Shown: piece after piece, positions 16,328 to 25,700 of the stretch
Layout: every line of letters starts with the position of its first letter
Position numbering within the stretch: the first letter of the stretch is position 1
Assembly: GCA_034506315.1 (NCBI GenBank)
Contig: JAPDPT010000022.1
Location: 1 to 46,551 of the forward strand
Length of the DNA: 46,551 bases
Source of the DNA: a candidate division KSB1 bacterium
Lineage (GTDB): Bacteria; Zhuqueibacterota; Zhuqueibacteria; Oleimicrobiales; Geothermoviventaceae
Direction of reading: 5' to 3'
The notes under the pieces: generated by a model
Database searches by the model: none
What the model was told of the DNA's origin: nothing
What the model saw: only the letters and a program-made list of their open reading frames with translations
Made by a program: the position numbers and the translations under genes

Positions 16328-17245
16328 ATGCAAGGGAATGTCTCGCGGAGGGAATTCCTGGTGTCTGGCGTCGCGGTCGCGGGGGCCTTTGCCCTTCCCT
16401 CTCTGCCTCTGGGAAGCGCAAAGGCAGCATCCGAAACGGAATCAGGCCTCAAACCGATGATGAAGCTCGGATGCTGTGCCTACTCCTACCGCAAGTACCT
16501 GACCAGCGGCCAAATGAAGCTGGAAGATTTCCTCGAAGAAGCGGCGCGACTGGGCCTGGACGGCGTCCAGCTCACGACCTATTACTATGAGTCGACCGAG
16601 CCGGCCTATCTGCATCGCCTGAAGTTTCGGGCCTACAGGCTCGGGCTGGACATTCCCGACATCGCCACGCGCACGAACTTCTGCCAAAAGGACCTCGAGG
16701 TCCGGATCCGGCAGGCTGAGGAAATGAAGAAGTGGATCGACGCGGCCGTAGAGCTCGGAGCCAATGGCGTGCGCGTGTTCGGAGGGGAGATCCCCAAGGG
16801 GGCCAGCCCGGACGAGGCGGTGGAATGGACGGTCGACGGAATCCGTCGCGCCCTCGAATATGCCGAGAAACGAGGAGTGATTCTGGCCCTCGAAAATCAC
16901 GGCGGAGTGACAGAGACGGCGGATCTGGTCCTCAAGATCCGGAGCAAGATCGACTCGCCGAACTTTGCCCTCCTCCTGGACACCGCCAATTTCCGCCGGA
17001 ACACCTACGAGGAGATCAAGAGGGTAGCCCCCTACGCGGTGACCACGCACGTAAAGACAGAGGTCTTCGCCCCCGAGGGCGGCAAGCGCCCCGTGGACAC
17101 CGAGCAGATCATCCGCACTTTGGCCGAAGTGGGCTACCGAGGCTACCTCCACATTGAATACGAGGCGGAAGAGGAACCGCGTACAGCAATCCCCCGCTTT
17201 GTGGCAGAGCTGAGGGCGACGGTTAACAAGGTGCTGGGATCGTAG
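16328..17245 (+). CDS. Tat-exported sugar phosphate isomerase/epimerase-like TIM barrel (1)
   Basis: A 305-residue protein of the xylose-isomerase-like/AP endonuclease 2 TIM-barrel superfamily. The Tat signal is SRREFL (6-11) followed by a hydrophobic region and a likely cleavage site near GSAKAA (about 29-34). Likely metal ligands in conserved strand ends are Glu in LALENHGG, Asp in LLLDTANF, His in TTHVKTE and Glu in HIEYEAE. The ATG at 16328 follows GGAGGGAGAAC. It is 46 nt after the oxidoreductase and 2 nt before the second barrel, so all three are probably one operon. It probably isomerises or epimerises a sugar, or hydrolyses a keto-sugar product of the oxidoreductase as some superfamily members do. 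The reaction is not established. Confidence 0.85.
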   Translation: MQGNVSRREFLVSGVAVAGAFALPSLPLGSAKAASETESGLKPMMKLGCCAYSYRKYLTSGQMKLEDFLEEAARLGLDGVQLTTYYYESTEPAYLHRLKFRAYRLGLDIPDIATRTNFCQKDLEVRIRQAEEMKKWIDAAVELGANGVRVFGGEIPKGASPDEAVEWTVDGIRRALEYAEKRGVILALENHGGVTETADLVLKIRSKIDSPNFALLLDTANFRRNTYEEIKRVAPYAVTTHVKTEVFAPEGGKRPVDTEQIIRTLAEVGYRGYLHIEYEAEEEPRTAIPRFVAELRATVNKVLGS

Positions 17246-17247
17246 GA

Positions 17248-18195
17248 ATGGGTCTGTTCTCTCGGCGCGCGTTCCTGAGGGATTGCCTTCTGACGAGCGG
17301 AGCGGTGTGGCTGGGGGCGTCGAAGCTCCTGGCCGCACCGCTGGAGCGCTTCCGCCTCGGGATCCTCACCGACGAGGTCAGCCAGGATCCTGAGCGGGCC
17401 ATGGCCCTCATGCGCGATTTGCGCCTCAATTGGGTCGAGCTGCGGACTGTCTGGGGCAAACACGTCATCTTCCTCGATTCCCAGGAAAGGCGGGAGCTGC
17501 GGGAGCTCTTGGCCCGCTACGGCCTTTTCGTCTCCAATATTGCTGCGCCCACCTACAAGACGGCTTTCCCCGGCACGACCCCCATCGCCAAAGAGGAGGG
17601 GGAAGAGTATGAGCCCCGCGTGGACCCGGAGGAGGTCCTCTGGCGGGCGATCGACACCGCACGCTATTTCAACGTGCCTTTCTTCCGGGCCTTCACGTTC
17701 TGGCGGGTCGCCGATTCCGAACGCCCGAAAGTCATGCCCGAGATCCTCGAGGTCTTCCGCCGTGCGGTGAAAATAGCCGAGAGGAACGGCACGACGCTCC
17801 TCGTAGAGAACGAGTATACGACCAACGTGGCGACGGGCGCTGAGGCCGCCGCCTTCATCCGGGAGTTCGATTCTCCGTTCCTTGGTCTCCTCTGGGATCC
17901 CGGCAATGCCGTGTTCGCCGGGGAGAAAAGCTTTCGCGAAGGCTACGAGAAAATCCCCAAGGATAGAATTCACCACATTCACCTGAAGGACGCTCTGGTC
18001 GACCCGACGACGGGGCGCCGCCGATGGGCGGTGGTGGGCCAGGGACAGGTGGACTTCGTCGGGCAGTTCGCCGCCCTGGTGAGAGACCGATATCGCGGAA
18101 CGCTCTCCCTCGAGACGCACCTCGAGCAGCCTAACCGGGAGCAAGCAAGCCTCAATTCCATGCTCGGAGTCCTGGACTGTATCCGGAAGGCCTAA
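17248..18195 (+). CDS. Tat-exported sugar phosphate isomerase/epimerase-like TIM barrel (2)
   Basis: A second xylose-isomerase-like TIM barrel of 315 residues, clearly diverged from its neighbour. The N-terminus has SRRAFLRD (5-12) and a hydrophobic stretch ending near residue 30, read as a Tat signal. Conserved strand ends that probably bind a divalent metal are LLVENEYTT, LLWDPGNAV, HHIHLKDA and LSLETHLE. The gene starts two nucleotides after the previous stop, with the previous stop region (GTAGGA) as the only ribosome-binding site, which implies translational coupling. With the preceding genes it forms a run of three consecutive Tat substrates. Its product may act on a second intermediate or a different anomer; there is no direct evidence for the substrate. 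Confidence 0.84.
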   Translation: MGLFSRRAFLRDCLLTSGAVWLGASKLLAAPLERFRLGILTDEVSQDPERAMALMRDLRLNWVELRTVWGKHVIFLDSQERRELRELLARYGLFVSNIAAPTYKTAFPGTTPIAKEEGEEYEPRVDPEEVLWRAIDTARYFNVPFFRAFTFWRVADSERPKVMPEILEVFRRAVKIAERNGTTLLVENEYTTNVATGAEAAAFIREFDSPFLGLLWDPGNAVFAGEKSFREGYEKIPKDRIHHIHLKDALVDPTTGRRRWAVVGQGQVDFVGQFAALVRDRYRGTLSLETHLEQPNREQASLNSMLGVLDCIRKA

Positions 18196-18245
18196 GGATC
18201 CCTCAGAGCCAGTCCACCTCGCCGGAGCCCCTTCCGGACCTCCCG

Positions 18246-20066
18246 TCAGCGGATCAGGCAGAGCTTGCGAGAGAACACCCTCCCCCCTGCTTCCACGGAA
18301 AGGACGTAAAGGCCGCTCGGCGCAGCTGAACCTGCCTCGTCAAAGCCATTCCACCGAACCACATGGGTCCCCTCAGCCAGCGTTCCCTCGTAGAGGGTGC
18401 GCACAAGGCGTCCTTCCAGGCTATAGATCCTGACCCGAACCGCCGACGCGCCCGGCAGGAAAAGCTCCGCTTGCACCTCCGAGTTGAAGGGATTGGGACG
18501 CGGCAGGCTCAGCCTGAAGTCGACGGTTTTGGGCCCCCGGTAAAGGCGTTGGGCGACACGCTCGGGCCTCCACCCGCGCAAGGGCATGGCAATGCGAGGA
18601 GCCACAGCAGCACTGGCTACAAGCGTATCCGCAAAGTCGGTGAAGAACGGCAGGACGTAACACCTGTTTTCCCCCTCCGCAAGGTCGAGGGGGACCAGGC
18701 GGACGCCCAGGCGGTGCCCGATGGAGAACACGTGTGCGTAGGCCTGGCCGCGGAAAACGACCACAGTATCCCTCGAGCCGCCGCGCAAGGCTAAGTTCCC
18801 GCGCTGTAAGAAACGCCAGTGGCCCGCTGGGTCGACGTCGTAGAACTGAACGTGAAGTTGCATCTTCGGTCCCCCCCACCGGATGGAGAACCGGCACTCG
18901 GGGGACCCCGCCCATTCGACCGCCTCCGGGAACGGATCGCTCACGAAGTCCAGTCGGCTGCACTCGAAGTGGGAAAGGATCCCAGGACCGAACCCCTCGG
19001 CCATCGCTCGTTCCGGCGAGTAGGACGGATCCAGCAGGGTCTGGCGGAGAATGAAGATCCCGGAGGAAAACCTCGGATCCACAGACAGCCTTCCGCCAGG
19101 CGAAAGGTAGAAATGGACCCACTGGGTATCCTCCGGAGGCCAGGACGAGGCGTAACGCAGTTGCCACGACTCGTCCACGTGGTAAACCACCCTCTCGGTG
19201 ACGAGAAGAGGCTGGTCTTTCAAATAGTGGTCAAGCCATCCCAGCGCCAGAACGTAGAGAGCGGAGGTCGCCTCGTCCGCCACAGGCGCCCCGTGATATC
19301 CCGTGCCGAGGTGGACGCACTTGGGACCGGCCAGCAGCTCGAACTGCCGCAGTCCCTCGTTGACCGAGAAGAGCCAATCCCGATAGGCCAGAGAAAGGAA
19401 AACCGGTGTCTTGACCCTTTGGAGAAGGCTATCGGGGCTGGGCATCAGGGCACGAAGGCTATCGACCTGGTCCGTAAGGACCCATCGACGTACCTTGCTC
19501 CAGGTCTCGTCGTACCGGACGCGGTCGCTGGACACCACGTCCAGGGTCGCCGTCTCAATACAGCCATTTGAAGACAGGTCCCCTGTGAAGCCGGCGACGA
19601 CCACCACCGTCCGCACGCCCAGCCCGTACAACGCAGCCCACCAGGCGTGTTGCCCACCCTGGGAGCCCCCCACCACCGCAAGGCGACGGGGATTTACGTC
19701 CGCGCGGGCACCAAGCCAGCCAAGGAGGCTCTTGAGATCCCTTCTCTCCCGCTCTCCGGTAAACGTTCGCAGCCCCCACGACTCGCCCTGCCCGCGTACA
19801 CTATAGGCCAATGCCAGGTAGCCTTTGAGCGCAAGGATCTGGGCGATCTCAAACATGTCTCTCTTGCTGCCCCCCAGGCCGTGGACAAGGACCACACCGG
19901 GAAAACCCGAATCGGGTGGGGACCAGGCGGGACGGAAGTACGTCGCGTCAAGCTTCACACCATCGTCCGTCCAGAACGACGTATCTTTGCGCACGACCTG
20001 GCCCAGCGCCGGAACGCTGGCCAAAAGCAAGGCCCAACCCACCCTTGCCAGAAACCTTCGTGGCAT
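18246..20066 (-). CDS. secreted alpha/beta hydrolase (S15/CocE-like) with T9SS-type sorting domain
   Basis: A 606-residue secreted serine hydrolase. It has a signal peptide at 1-22 (hydrophobic core WALLLASVPALG), then an alpha/beta-hydrolase domain with the oxyanion-region motif VHGLGG (61-66) and nucleophile elbow GGSQGG (133-138, Ser135). A later AYRDW segment (Asp) and GTGYHGAP (His) fit a catalytic triad. A beta-rich middle resembles the C-terminal domain of X-Pro dipeptidyl-peptidase/CocE enzymes. The last ~85 residues begin LPRPNPFNSEVQAELFLP and end in a short basic strand, the form of a Por/T9SS C-terminal sorting domain. The ATG at 20066 is preferred over 20129 because of GGGAGGGTGAGC before it, the immediate signal peptide, and a promoter overlapping 20129. 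The substrate (peptide, acyl ester or other) is not determinable. Confidence 0.88.
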   Translation of the reverse strand: MPRRFLARVGWALLLASVPALGQVVRKDTSFWTDDGVKLDATYFRPAWSPPDSGFPGVVLVHGLGGSKRDMFEIAQILALKGYLALAYSVRGQGESWGLRTFTGERERRDLKSLLGWLGARADVNPRRLAVVGGSQGGQHAWWAALYGLGVRTVVVVAGFTGDLSSNGCIETATLDVVSSDRVRYDETWSKVRRWVLTDQVDSLRALMPSPDSLLQRVKTPVFLSLAYRDWLFSVNEGLRQFELLAGPKCVHLGTGYHGAPVADEATSALYVLALGWLDHYLKDQPLLVTERVVYHVDESWQLRYASSWPPEDTQWVHFYLSPGGRLSVDPRFSSGIFILRQTLLDPSYSPERAMAEGFGPGILSHFECSRLDFVSDPFPEAVEWAGSPECRFSIRWGGPKMQLHVQFYDVDPAGHWRFLQRGNLALRGGSRDTVVVFRGQAYAHVFSIGHRLGVRLVPLDLAEGENRCYVLPFFTDFADTLVASAAVAPRIAMPLRGWRPERVAQRLYRGPKTVDFRLSLPRPNPFNSEVQAELFLPGASAVRVRIYSLEGRLVRTLYEGTLAEGTHVVRWNGFDEAGSAAPSGLYVLSVEAGGRVFSRKLCLIR

Positions 20067-20127
20067 GCTCACCCTCCCGCATGGGACAAGACGACCCCGT
20101 TGCCGCTGCCACCGGAAGCCTCGGACC

Positions 20128-20156
20128 AAGATACGACCGGAGGATCACAAGAGCAA
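20128..20156 (-). promoter_or_regulatory. probable sigma-70 promoter of the secreted hydrolase gene
   Basis: On the minus strand TTGCTC (20156-20151), 17-nt spacer, TATCTT (20133-20128). The predicted start near 20121 gives a leader of about 55 nt and supports the ATG at 20066, since a start at 20129 would lie inside the -10 box. Confidence 0.45.
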
Positions 20157-20349
20157 ATTACCGAGGGAAGACTTGGTTTTGCCCCGCGGTTTCCGTAAAG
20201 TCAGACCCTGAGCGGCTCCTACCGCCTGTGGGTGTGCCAAGAGTCAATCGCGTGTCCGGGCCAAGGGACAAGCCCCCTCCCCGGGGAAAACCGTTGCGAC
20301 AGTCAGGCCTGATCGCCCAAAGACATGGCCGTGGCAAGCGGGTGAGGGA

Positions 20350-22320
20350 ATGACTACACTGCGTTTCCCACCGGAAGTACCGAGATGGTCGGCCGCGAGG
20401 GAAGGCGACCGGCTCGGCGAACCCGAGGCGAGGCGACCTCGGCCGACCGGGCCCGAGCGCCGCGACGTCGCCCCGCGTCAAGAGTTCCGGACCAAAGGGC
20501 GCGCCTGTACGGGCGCCCCCTGGGCATCGGTCCTCGTGGCCATGATCGCCGCGATCGGGGTGCCGACGCCTTCGACTCGCGCACAGCTCCTGACAAGGGC
20601 AGAGGCAAGTGCCTTTCGGGAGACGTCGCGCCTGGCCGATGTGGAGGCCTTGGTCCAAGAGCTGCAGCGGAGGAGCGCGCAGATCCTCGTCCAGAACATC
20701 GCCATGAGTGCGGAGGGTCGACCCGTGTGGATGTTGATTCTGGGGGACCCGCCGCCTGCCACTCCAACTCAGGCGCGCTCCTCGGGCAAGCCCGTTGTCT
20801 TCGTCGAGGCCAACATCCACGCCGGCGAGGTGGAAGGCAAGGAAGCCCTCCAGATGCTGGCGCGCGACATCCTGCTCGGCGACCTCGGCCATCTCCTCAA
20901 GCAGCAGACATTGCTCCTCGTGCCTGTGCTCAACCCGGACGGCAACGAGAAGATAAGCCCTTTGAACCGCCGGGACCAGGCAGGGCCCGAGGGCGGCGTC
21001 GGTGTCCGCAACAACGGGCAAAACCTGGACCTGAATCGGGACTTCGTCAAGCTGGAAAGCCCGGAGATTCGTGCCGTCGTGAGGATTCTCACGGACTGGG
21101 ATCCGGTGCTCTTCGTCGACATCCACACCACCAACGGCTCCCCGCATCGCCATGTGGTGACCTACGACGTGCCGCACAACCCCAATGGTGACTCCCTCAT
21201 CGCCGAGTACCTGAGGAATCGCCTGGTTCCCTGGCTCGGAAGGGAAATGGACAGGCGCTATCGAAGTCCCATCATCCCGTACGGCAACTTCCGGGTACCT
21301 GGTCGTCCAGACAGCGGTTGGGTCACCTACGAAGCGCTCCCAAGGTACGGCACGAACTACGTTGGGCTCCGCAACCGTTTTTCGCTTCTGATCGAGAACT
21401 ACGCTTACGCCCCGTTTGAAGAGCGCGTGCGCGGCTGTTACCGGCTGCTGGTATGTCTGCTGGAGTACACGAGCGTTCACGGCAAGGAGATGCAGCGAAT
21501 CGCGGAGGAAGCCGATCGCCGAGCGACGGTCACCTCGGGACGGCGGTCACTGGGGATCGAGTTCCGCGTTTTGCCATATCCCCAACCGCTTCGCTTGCTC
21601 TCGTACGGCTTCGTGGCCGACACGGCAGCGGACGGCAGGGTCCGCTGGCGCCCAACGCAGGATCCCCAGGAGTATCGGGTGCCTTACTTCGGCCATTTCC
21701 AGAGCGTGCGCTCGGTCCCCGTCCCGCAGTACTACGCCTTCTCCGAAGCCGTCCCGGAAGCGGTCGATGTTCTGCTGCGACACGGGATCACCCTGCTGAT
21801 ACTGCAAGATACCTTGCGGACCACGGCGGAGCGCTTCTTGCCCGACCGGATCGAACCCGCCGGTCACTTGTTCCAGGGCCACTGGCTCGTGCACGCCGTT
21901 GGGCACTACGACTCGACGGAGGTTTGCTTGCCACCTGGGACCATTCTGGTGCCGGTAGCGCAGCCTCTGGGTATCCTCGCAGCCTGGCTCCTCGAGCCGG
22001 AGAGCCCGGATGGCCTCCTTGTGTGGAACTTCTTCGACCGGGCTATGAGCCCGAGCGAATGGAACCCGAAGCTGGCTCCTTACCCGGTCCTGAAGATCCA
22101 TTCCGAAATCCGTTCTGCGACTTCGCTCTACCGAGGTAAAGACAGGGGATGGAGCGGAATAGGCCCCGCTCGCCATGCCTTCCGCCGGAAGCGAAAGCCT
22201 CACTCCGAGGCCGGGGTCCGACGACCTTGTCTCTGGGCCGCCCAGCCTGAGATTTGCGAGGCGCGATGGTCCCGCAGCCCCCTTGCCCCGGACCGGCTTC
22301 GCAAGCGAATGCTCCTTTGA
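20350..22320 (+). CDS. secreted M14-family zinc carboxypeptidase-like metallopeptidase
   Basis: A 656-residue protein as annotated. M14 catalytic features: zinc site HAGE (His157, Glu160) in ANIHAGEVEGKEA, VLNPDGNEK (194-201), substrate-binding Arg in DLNRDF (227-232), third zinc ligand His259 in VDIHTTNG, and a probable catalytic Glu349 in LIENYAYAPFEERV. Residues 58-79 form a hydrophobic segment with a plausible signal cleavage after TRAQ, but about 57 charged residues precede it, so the true start is probably inside this region; I could not find a convincing site. The C-terminal ~45 residues (after about 612) are Arg-rich and unlike the rest, and another frame stops at 22139, so a late frameshift may have extended the protein. 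It is divergent from the secreted hydrolase gene and probably degrades peptides outside the cytoplasm. Confidence 0.85.
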   Translation: MTTLRFPPEVPRWSAAREGDRLGEPEARRPRPTGPERRDVAPRQEFRTKGRACTGAPWASVLVAMIAAIGVPTPSTRAQLLTRAEASAFRETSRLADVEALVQELQRRSAQILVQNIAMSAEGRPVWMLILGDPPPATPTQARSSGKPVVFVEANIHAGEVEGKEALQMLARDILLGDLGHLLKQQTLLLVPVLNPDGNEKISPLNRRDQAGPEGGVGVRNNGQNLDLNRDFVKLESPEIRAVVRILTDWDPVLFVDIHTTNGSPHRHVVTYDVPHNPNGDSLIAEYLRNRLVPWLGREMDRRYRSPIIPYGNFRVPGRPDSGWVTYEALPRYGTNYVGLRNRFSLLIENYAYAPFEERVRGCYRLLVCLLEYTSVHGKEMQRIAEEADRRATVTSGRRSLGIEFRVLPYPQPLRLLSYGFVADTAADGRVRWRPTQDPQEYRVPYFGHFQSVRSVPVPQYYAFSEAVPEAVDVLLRHGITLLILQDTLRTTAERFLPDRIEPAGHLFQGHWLVHAVGHYDSTEVCLPPGTILVPVAQPLGILAAWLLEPESPDGLLVWNFFDRAMSPSEWNPKLAPYPVLKIHSEIRSATSLYRGKDRGWSGIGPARHAFRRKRKPHSEAGVRRPCLWAAQPEICEARWSRSPLAPDRLRKRMLL

Positions 22321-22456
22321 ACCCCCGACGCGACCTCCCCACCTCGCTCGACCGAGGGGGCGACAGGCTCCTGCGAAGTCCATGCGGGAGGAACGGAGAC
22401 ACCGGCCTTAACAATCCACACGTCCAGTAGCCGATTGTTACGGCGCGATTTCGATC

Positions 22457-22485
22457 TTGACAGAGCCACGGGAAATAGCTATAAT
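22457..22485 (+). promoter_or_regulatory. perfect-consensus sigma-70 promoter of the surface-protein gene
   Basis: TTGACA (22457-22462), exactly 17 nt, TATAAT (22480-22485). Both hexamers match consensus completely, the only such case I found here. Transcription should start near 22492, giving a leader of about 240 nt before the coding region. Confidence 0.85.
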
Positions 22486-22491
22486 CGGACT

Positions 22492-22729
22492 GCCTGAGGA
22501 ATAAAGGGCGGGTCCAGAGAGTTTTGAGGTTGTGCTGGCCGATGGCCGCTGGACAGCGAAAGGAGGTGAGAACGGGTAAGCAGTAGGCAGCGGAGAGAAG
22601 GCCTGTCCCGACAGGGTGGCTGTTGGGAAGGCAAGTGGAAGGGGGATGGCATCGGAGACGTAAGCGAGGGGGAGGGATTCTGTGTTCTGTCAGGCCGCAG
22701 GTCGGTCAATCAGCATGGAGAAAGTGAAG
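22492..22729 (+). promoter_or_regulatory. long purine-rich 5' leader with hairpins and an orphan Shine-Dalgarno
   Basis: The leader contains GTCCAG (22512-22517) able to pair with CTGGAC (22548-22553) around an inner GGCC/GGCC pair. It then contains AAAGGAGGTGA (22559-22569), a near-perfect anti-16S match with no useful start codon 5-10 nt downstream, and a second hairpin CCTGT/ACAGG with a CCCG loop near 22592-22605. It may be a regulatory or mRNA-stabilising leader. No known riboswitch consensus is recognised. Confidence 0.45.
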
Positions 22730-25700
22730 ATGAGACACAGAATCGCAGCGATCACAGTTGTCGCCGCTCTGCTGATGGGAGGCCTGGCATGGGCCTCCGC
22801 CAGATCCGCTGGGAATGCCAGTCAGCTACAGACTGCCAAGAAGGCACGCCTTCCCGAAAGCACCATCCATTTCGAGTCAGCGGCAACGCAGGGACTTATC
22901 CTCTGGTCAGACGACTTTGAGGGAACTCAGCCGAATTGGGTGACGGATGCCAGCTGGAACCTGGTGAGCACGCCGAGCGGCCAGGGGCGGGTTTTCCAGC
23001 CTCAAACCGCATGGGAACTGACCGAGGCAAACGCGCACAGCCCGACGCACAGCTGGCACGCCAAGGTGAACCTGAATGAGGAACTGGATTTCGTGATCTC
23101 CCCCGTGATCCAGCTGCCAACCCAGGTCGATGTCGGTGGCGTGGCAAGCCCGCTGAAAGGCTTGAAGCTCGGTTACTTCTACGATGTTGACGCCCCTGCA
23201 GACACCTTCTACTTTGCCCACCTGGTGGGGAAAGTGGAGACCTGGTGGCACTTCACCGGCGACAACCCCGGGTCCGGCACCAGCTCGTGGTTCATGCAGC
23301 CGCAAGACATCCCCCACTGGAGACAGTGGCTCATCACCCCGGAGATTGACCTGACCAACGCGGTGGCTCCGGTGACCCTCTCGTTCAAGCACCGCTACGA
23401 CTCGGAACCTGAATTTGACTACTACTCCGTGGACGTCTCTACGGACAACTTCCGCAGCTACACCTGCTTGGCCTGGTGGGACGGGAGCAACCCACAGCCC
23501 GCCTGGACGGATGTAACCCTGGATCTTTCGCCATGGGCGGGACAGGTGATCAAGATCCGCTTCTCCAGCAAGGGAGACTACGGCACCGCCCAAGGCTATT
23601 GGGGTCTGGATGACATCGTGGTACAGGACGTGTCCACCACCTTCTTTACGGACGACGGTGGTGAGACTGGTTCCTCAGCGATGGTTGCCGACGGCTTCGT
23701 CCCCGGAAACCGTTTCTCCCTAATGAACGCGACGGGCGTGGCCCACCCGGAACCTACGTGGACCGAAATGGCCGCAATCAATGTGCCGAACTTCGGGACC
23801 CTCATTAAGCCAGGCGATAAGATCCGCATCGCCTTCCAGCTGATCGCCGATGGCTCGGGCACTACAGAGCGAGGGCTTTTCATCGATGATGTCACCTTGT
23901 ACGGCATTGGCAGGCTGTCCTACGACGTGCAGGCTCTTGGAGTCAAGGGCCTGGAAATGGCTGTCGTTGGAAAGCCCCTCGCCCCCGTCGTAGTGGTGTC
24001 TAACGCGGGGTTGCAACCCATCACGGGCACTCTGCGCTGGACCGGTGACATTTACGAACAGATTGGCGACTCGCTGGTCAAGGTGTGGCCGAATATGTTC
24101 GGCACGCTGAACGTCACGGCGTTCCAGGCCGATTCGGTTGTGGGCATCCCCGTCGCTCCTGCGCGAATCTGGCAGGTACCGAAACCGGGTAACTATGTGT
24201 TCAAGGCCAAAGTGAGCGCCCCCAGCGACGGCGACCTGACCAACAACGAGGTGGAAGCCTCCTTCGAAGTGCTCGGCCCACCGCTGCAGGAGGTCGTTTG
24301 GCGCTGCGACTTTGAGCCGCGGGGTGGCGAGAAGCGCCTCGAAGACTTCGGCTTCCGCGTCGTCAATGGTGGAGGCAATAGCCTTACCGGATCCAATGTC
24401 AACACCTGGGAATACGCTGGATTCATCTTCGGCGAGGGATCAGCTCTGATCTCCTACGCGTGGGGCCATCTTGATCCCGGACCCGATCAGGCAGCTCCCT
24501 ACGACAGCTCCGAGGTACTGGACGAATACCTCATCACCCCACCCATTGACATTTCGGGTCTAGAGAGGGAAGGCTCGCTGTACATGCAGTACTACGTCTA
24601 CTTCCGAACCTCCCACCCAAGCATCGGTCCTCCGTTCGGCATGCAGAACACGGACTTCAACATTGACTGGTCCATCGATGGCGGAGCCACCTGGACGCGG
24701 GCCTTCCACTGGGAAGACCACGATGGGCTCGTCTCTGACCTCACCCGGCTGCCGAACTATTACTACGGCACCAGCCGGGTTATCTCCTATCTCTCCCAGC
24801 TGGGAGTGGATCTGACACCGGCCCTGCGGAAAGGCGGGAGGACACTCCTTATCCGCTTCCATCTGAAATCGGACAACTCCTACGTGGTGGGCGTCAACAT
24901 CGACAACATCATCGTGTACTCCGGTCTGGCCCACCCGTTCATCGAGTCCGTGGTGGACGCTCCGCAGGACAACGGCAAGCAGGTCGTCGTCACGTGGCGC
25001 TCCTCCTTCAGCGAGCAGCAGACCATCTGGGTTGAGAAACTGTACGGCCAGTTCGAGCAGCGGGAGATCACCCACTACAACCTGTGGCGCAAAGATCCGG
25101 TGGGCGGCAACGCGAAGGTAACTCGCCGCGTGGCGGACGTGCAGACGATGCTTGCCTCGCCCGGACAGCCTGGAGACGTCTTCCAGGTGGAGAACGAGTA
25201 CTGGACCTACGTTGCGCAGATCCCGAAGCTCCACCTGGCGGGCTATCGTTACGTGGCCCCGACGCTCCTGGACGGCGTCCCAACGTCGTTCATGGTCTCG
25301 GCGCACACCAGCGACCCGTCGGTCTTTGTGAAGTCCAACATCGTCCAGGGGACCTCCGTGGACAACCTGGCCCCGGCGGCACCGGCGGTGGTGACCGCGA
25401 CCCAGGTCAACTACAAGGTCCAGCTGACGTGGGAGCCGAGCCGGGATGAGGTGTCCGGCCCGAAGGACGTACGTTACTACAACGTCTACCGCTGCCTTGT
25501 GGGCGGGACCTTCGGAGAGCCGATCGCTCGGGTCGCCGGTCACGAGTACCTGGACACCAGCGTGGAGATCGACAAGAGGTATCAGTACGCGGTGTCCGCG
25601 ACGGACCACGCGGGCAATGAAGGCGAGAAATCGGCTCCCGTCACGGTGCTGGTCTCCGGTGTCGCCCAGGTTGGTGGTGAGCTGCCGAAGGAGTTCGCTC

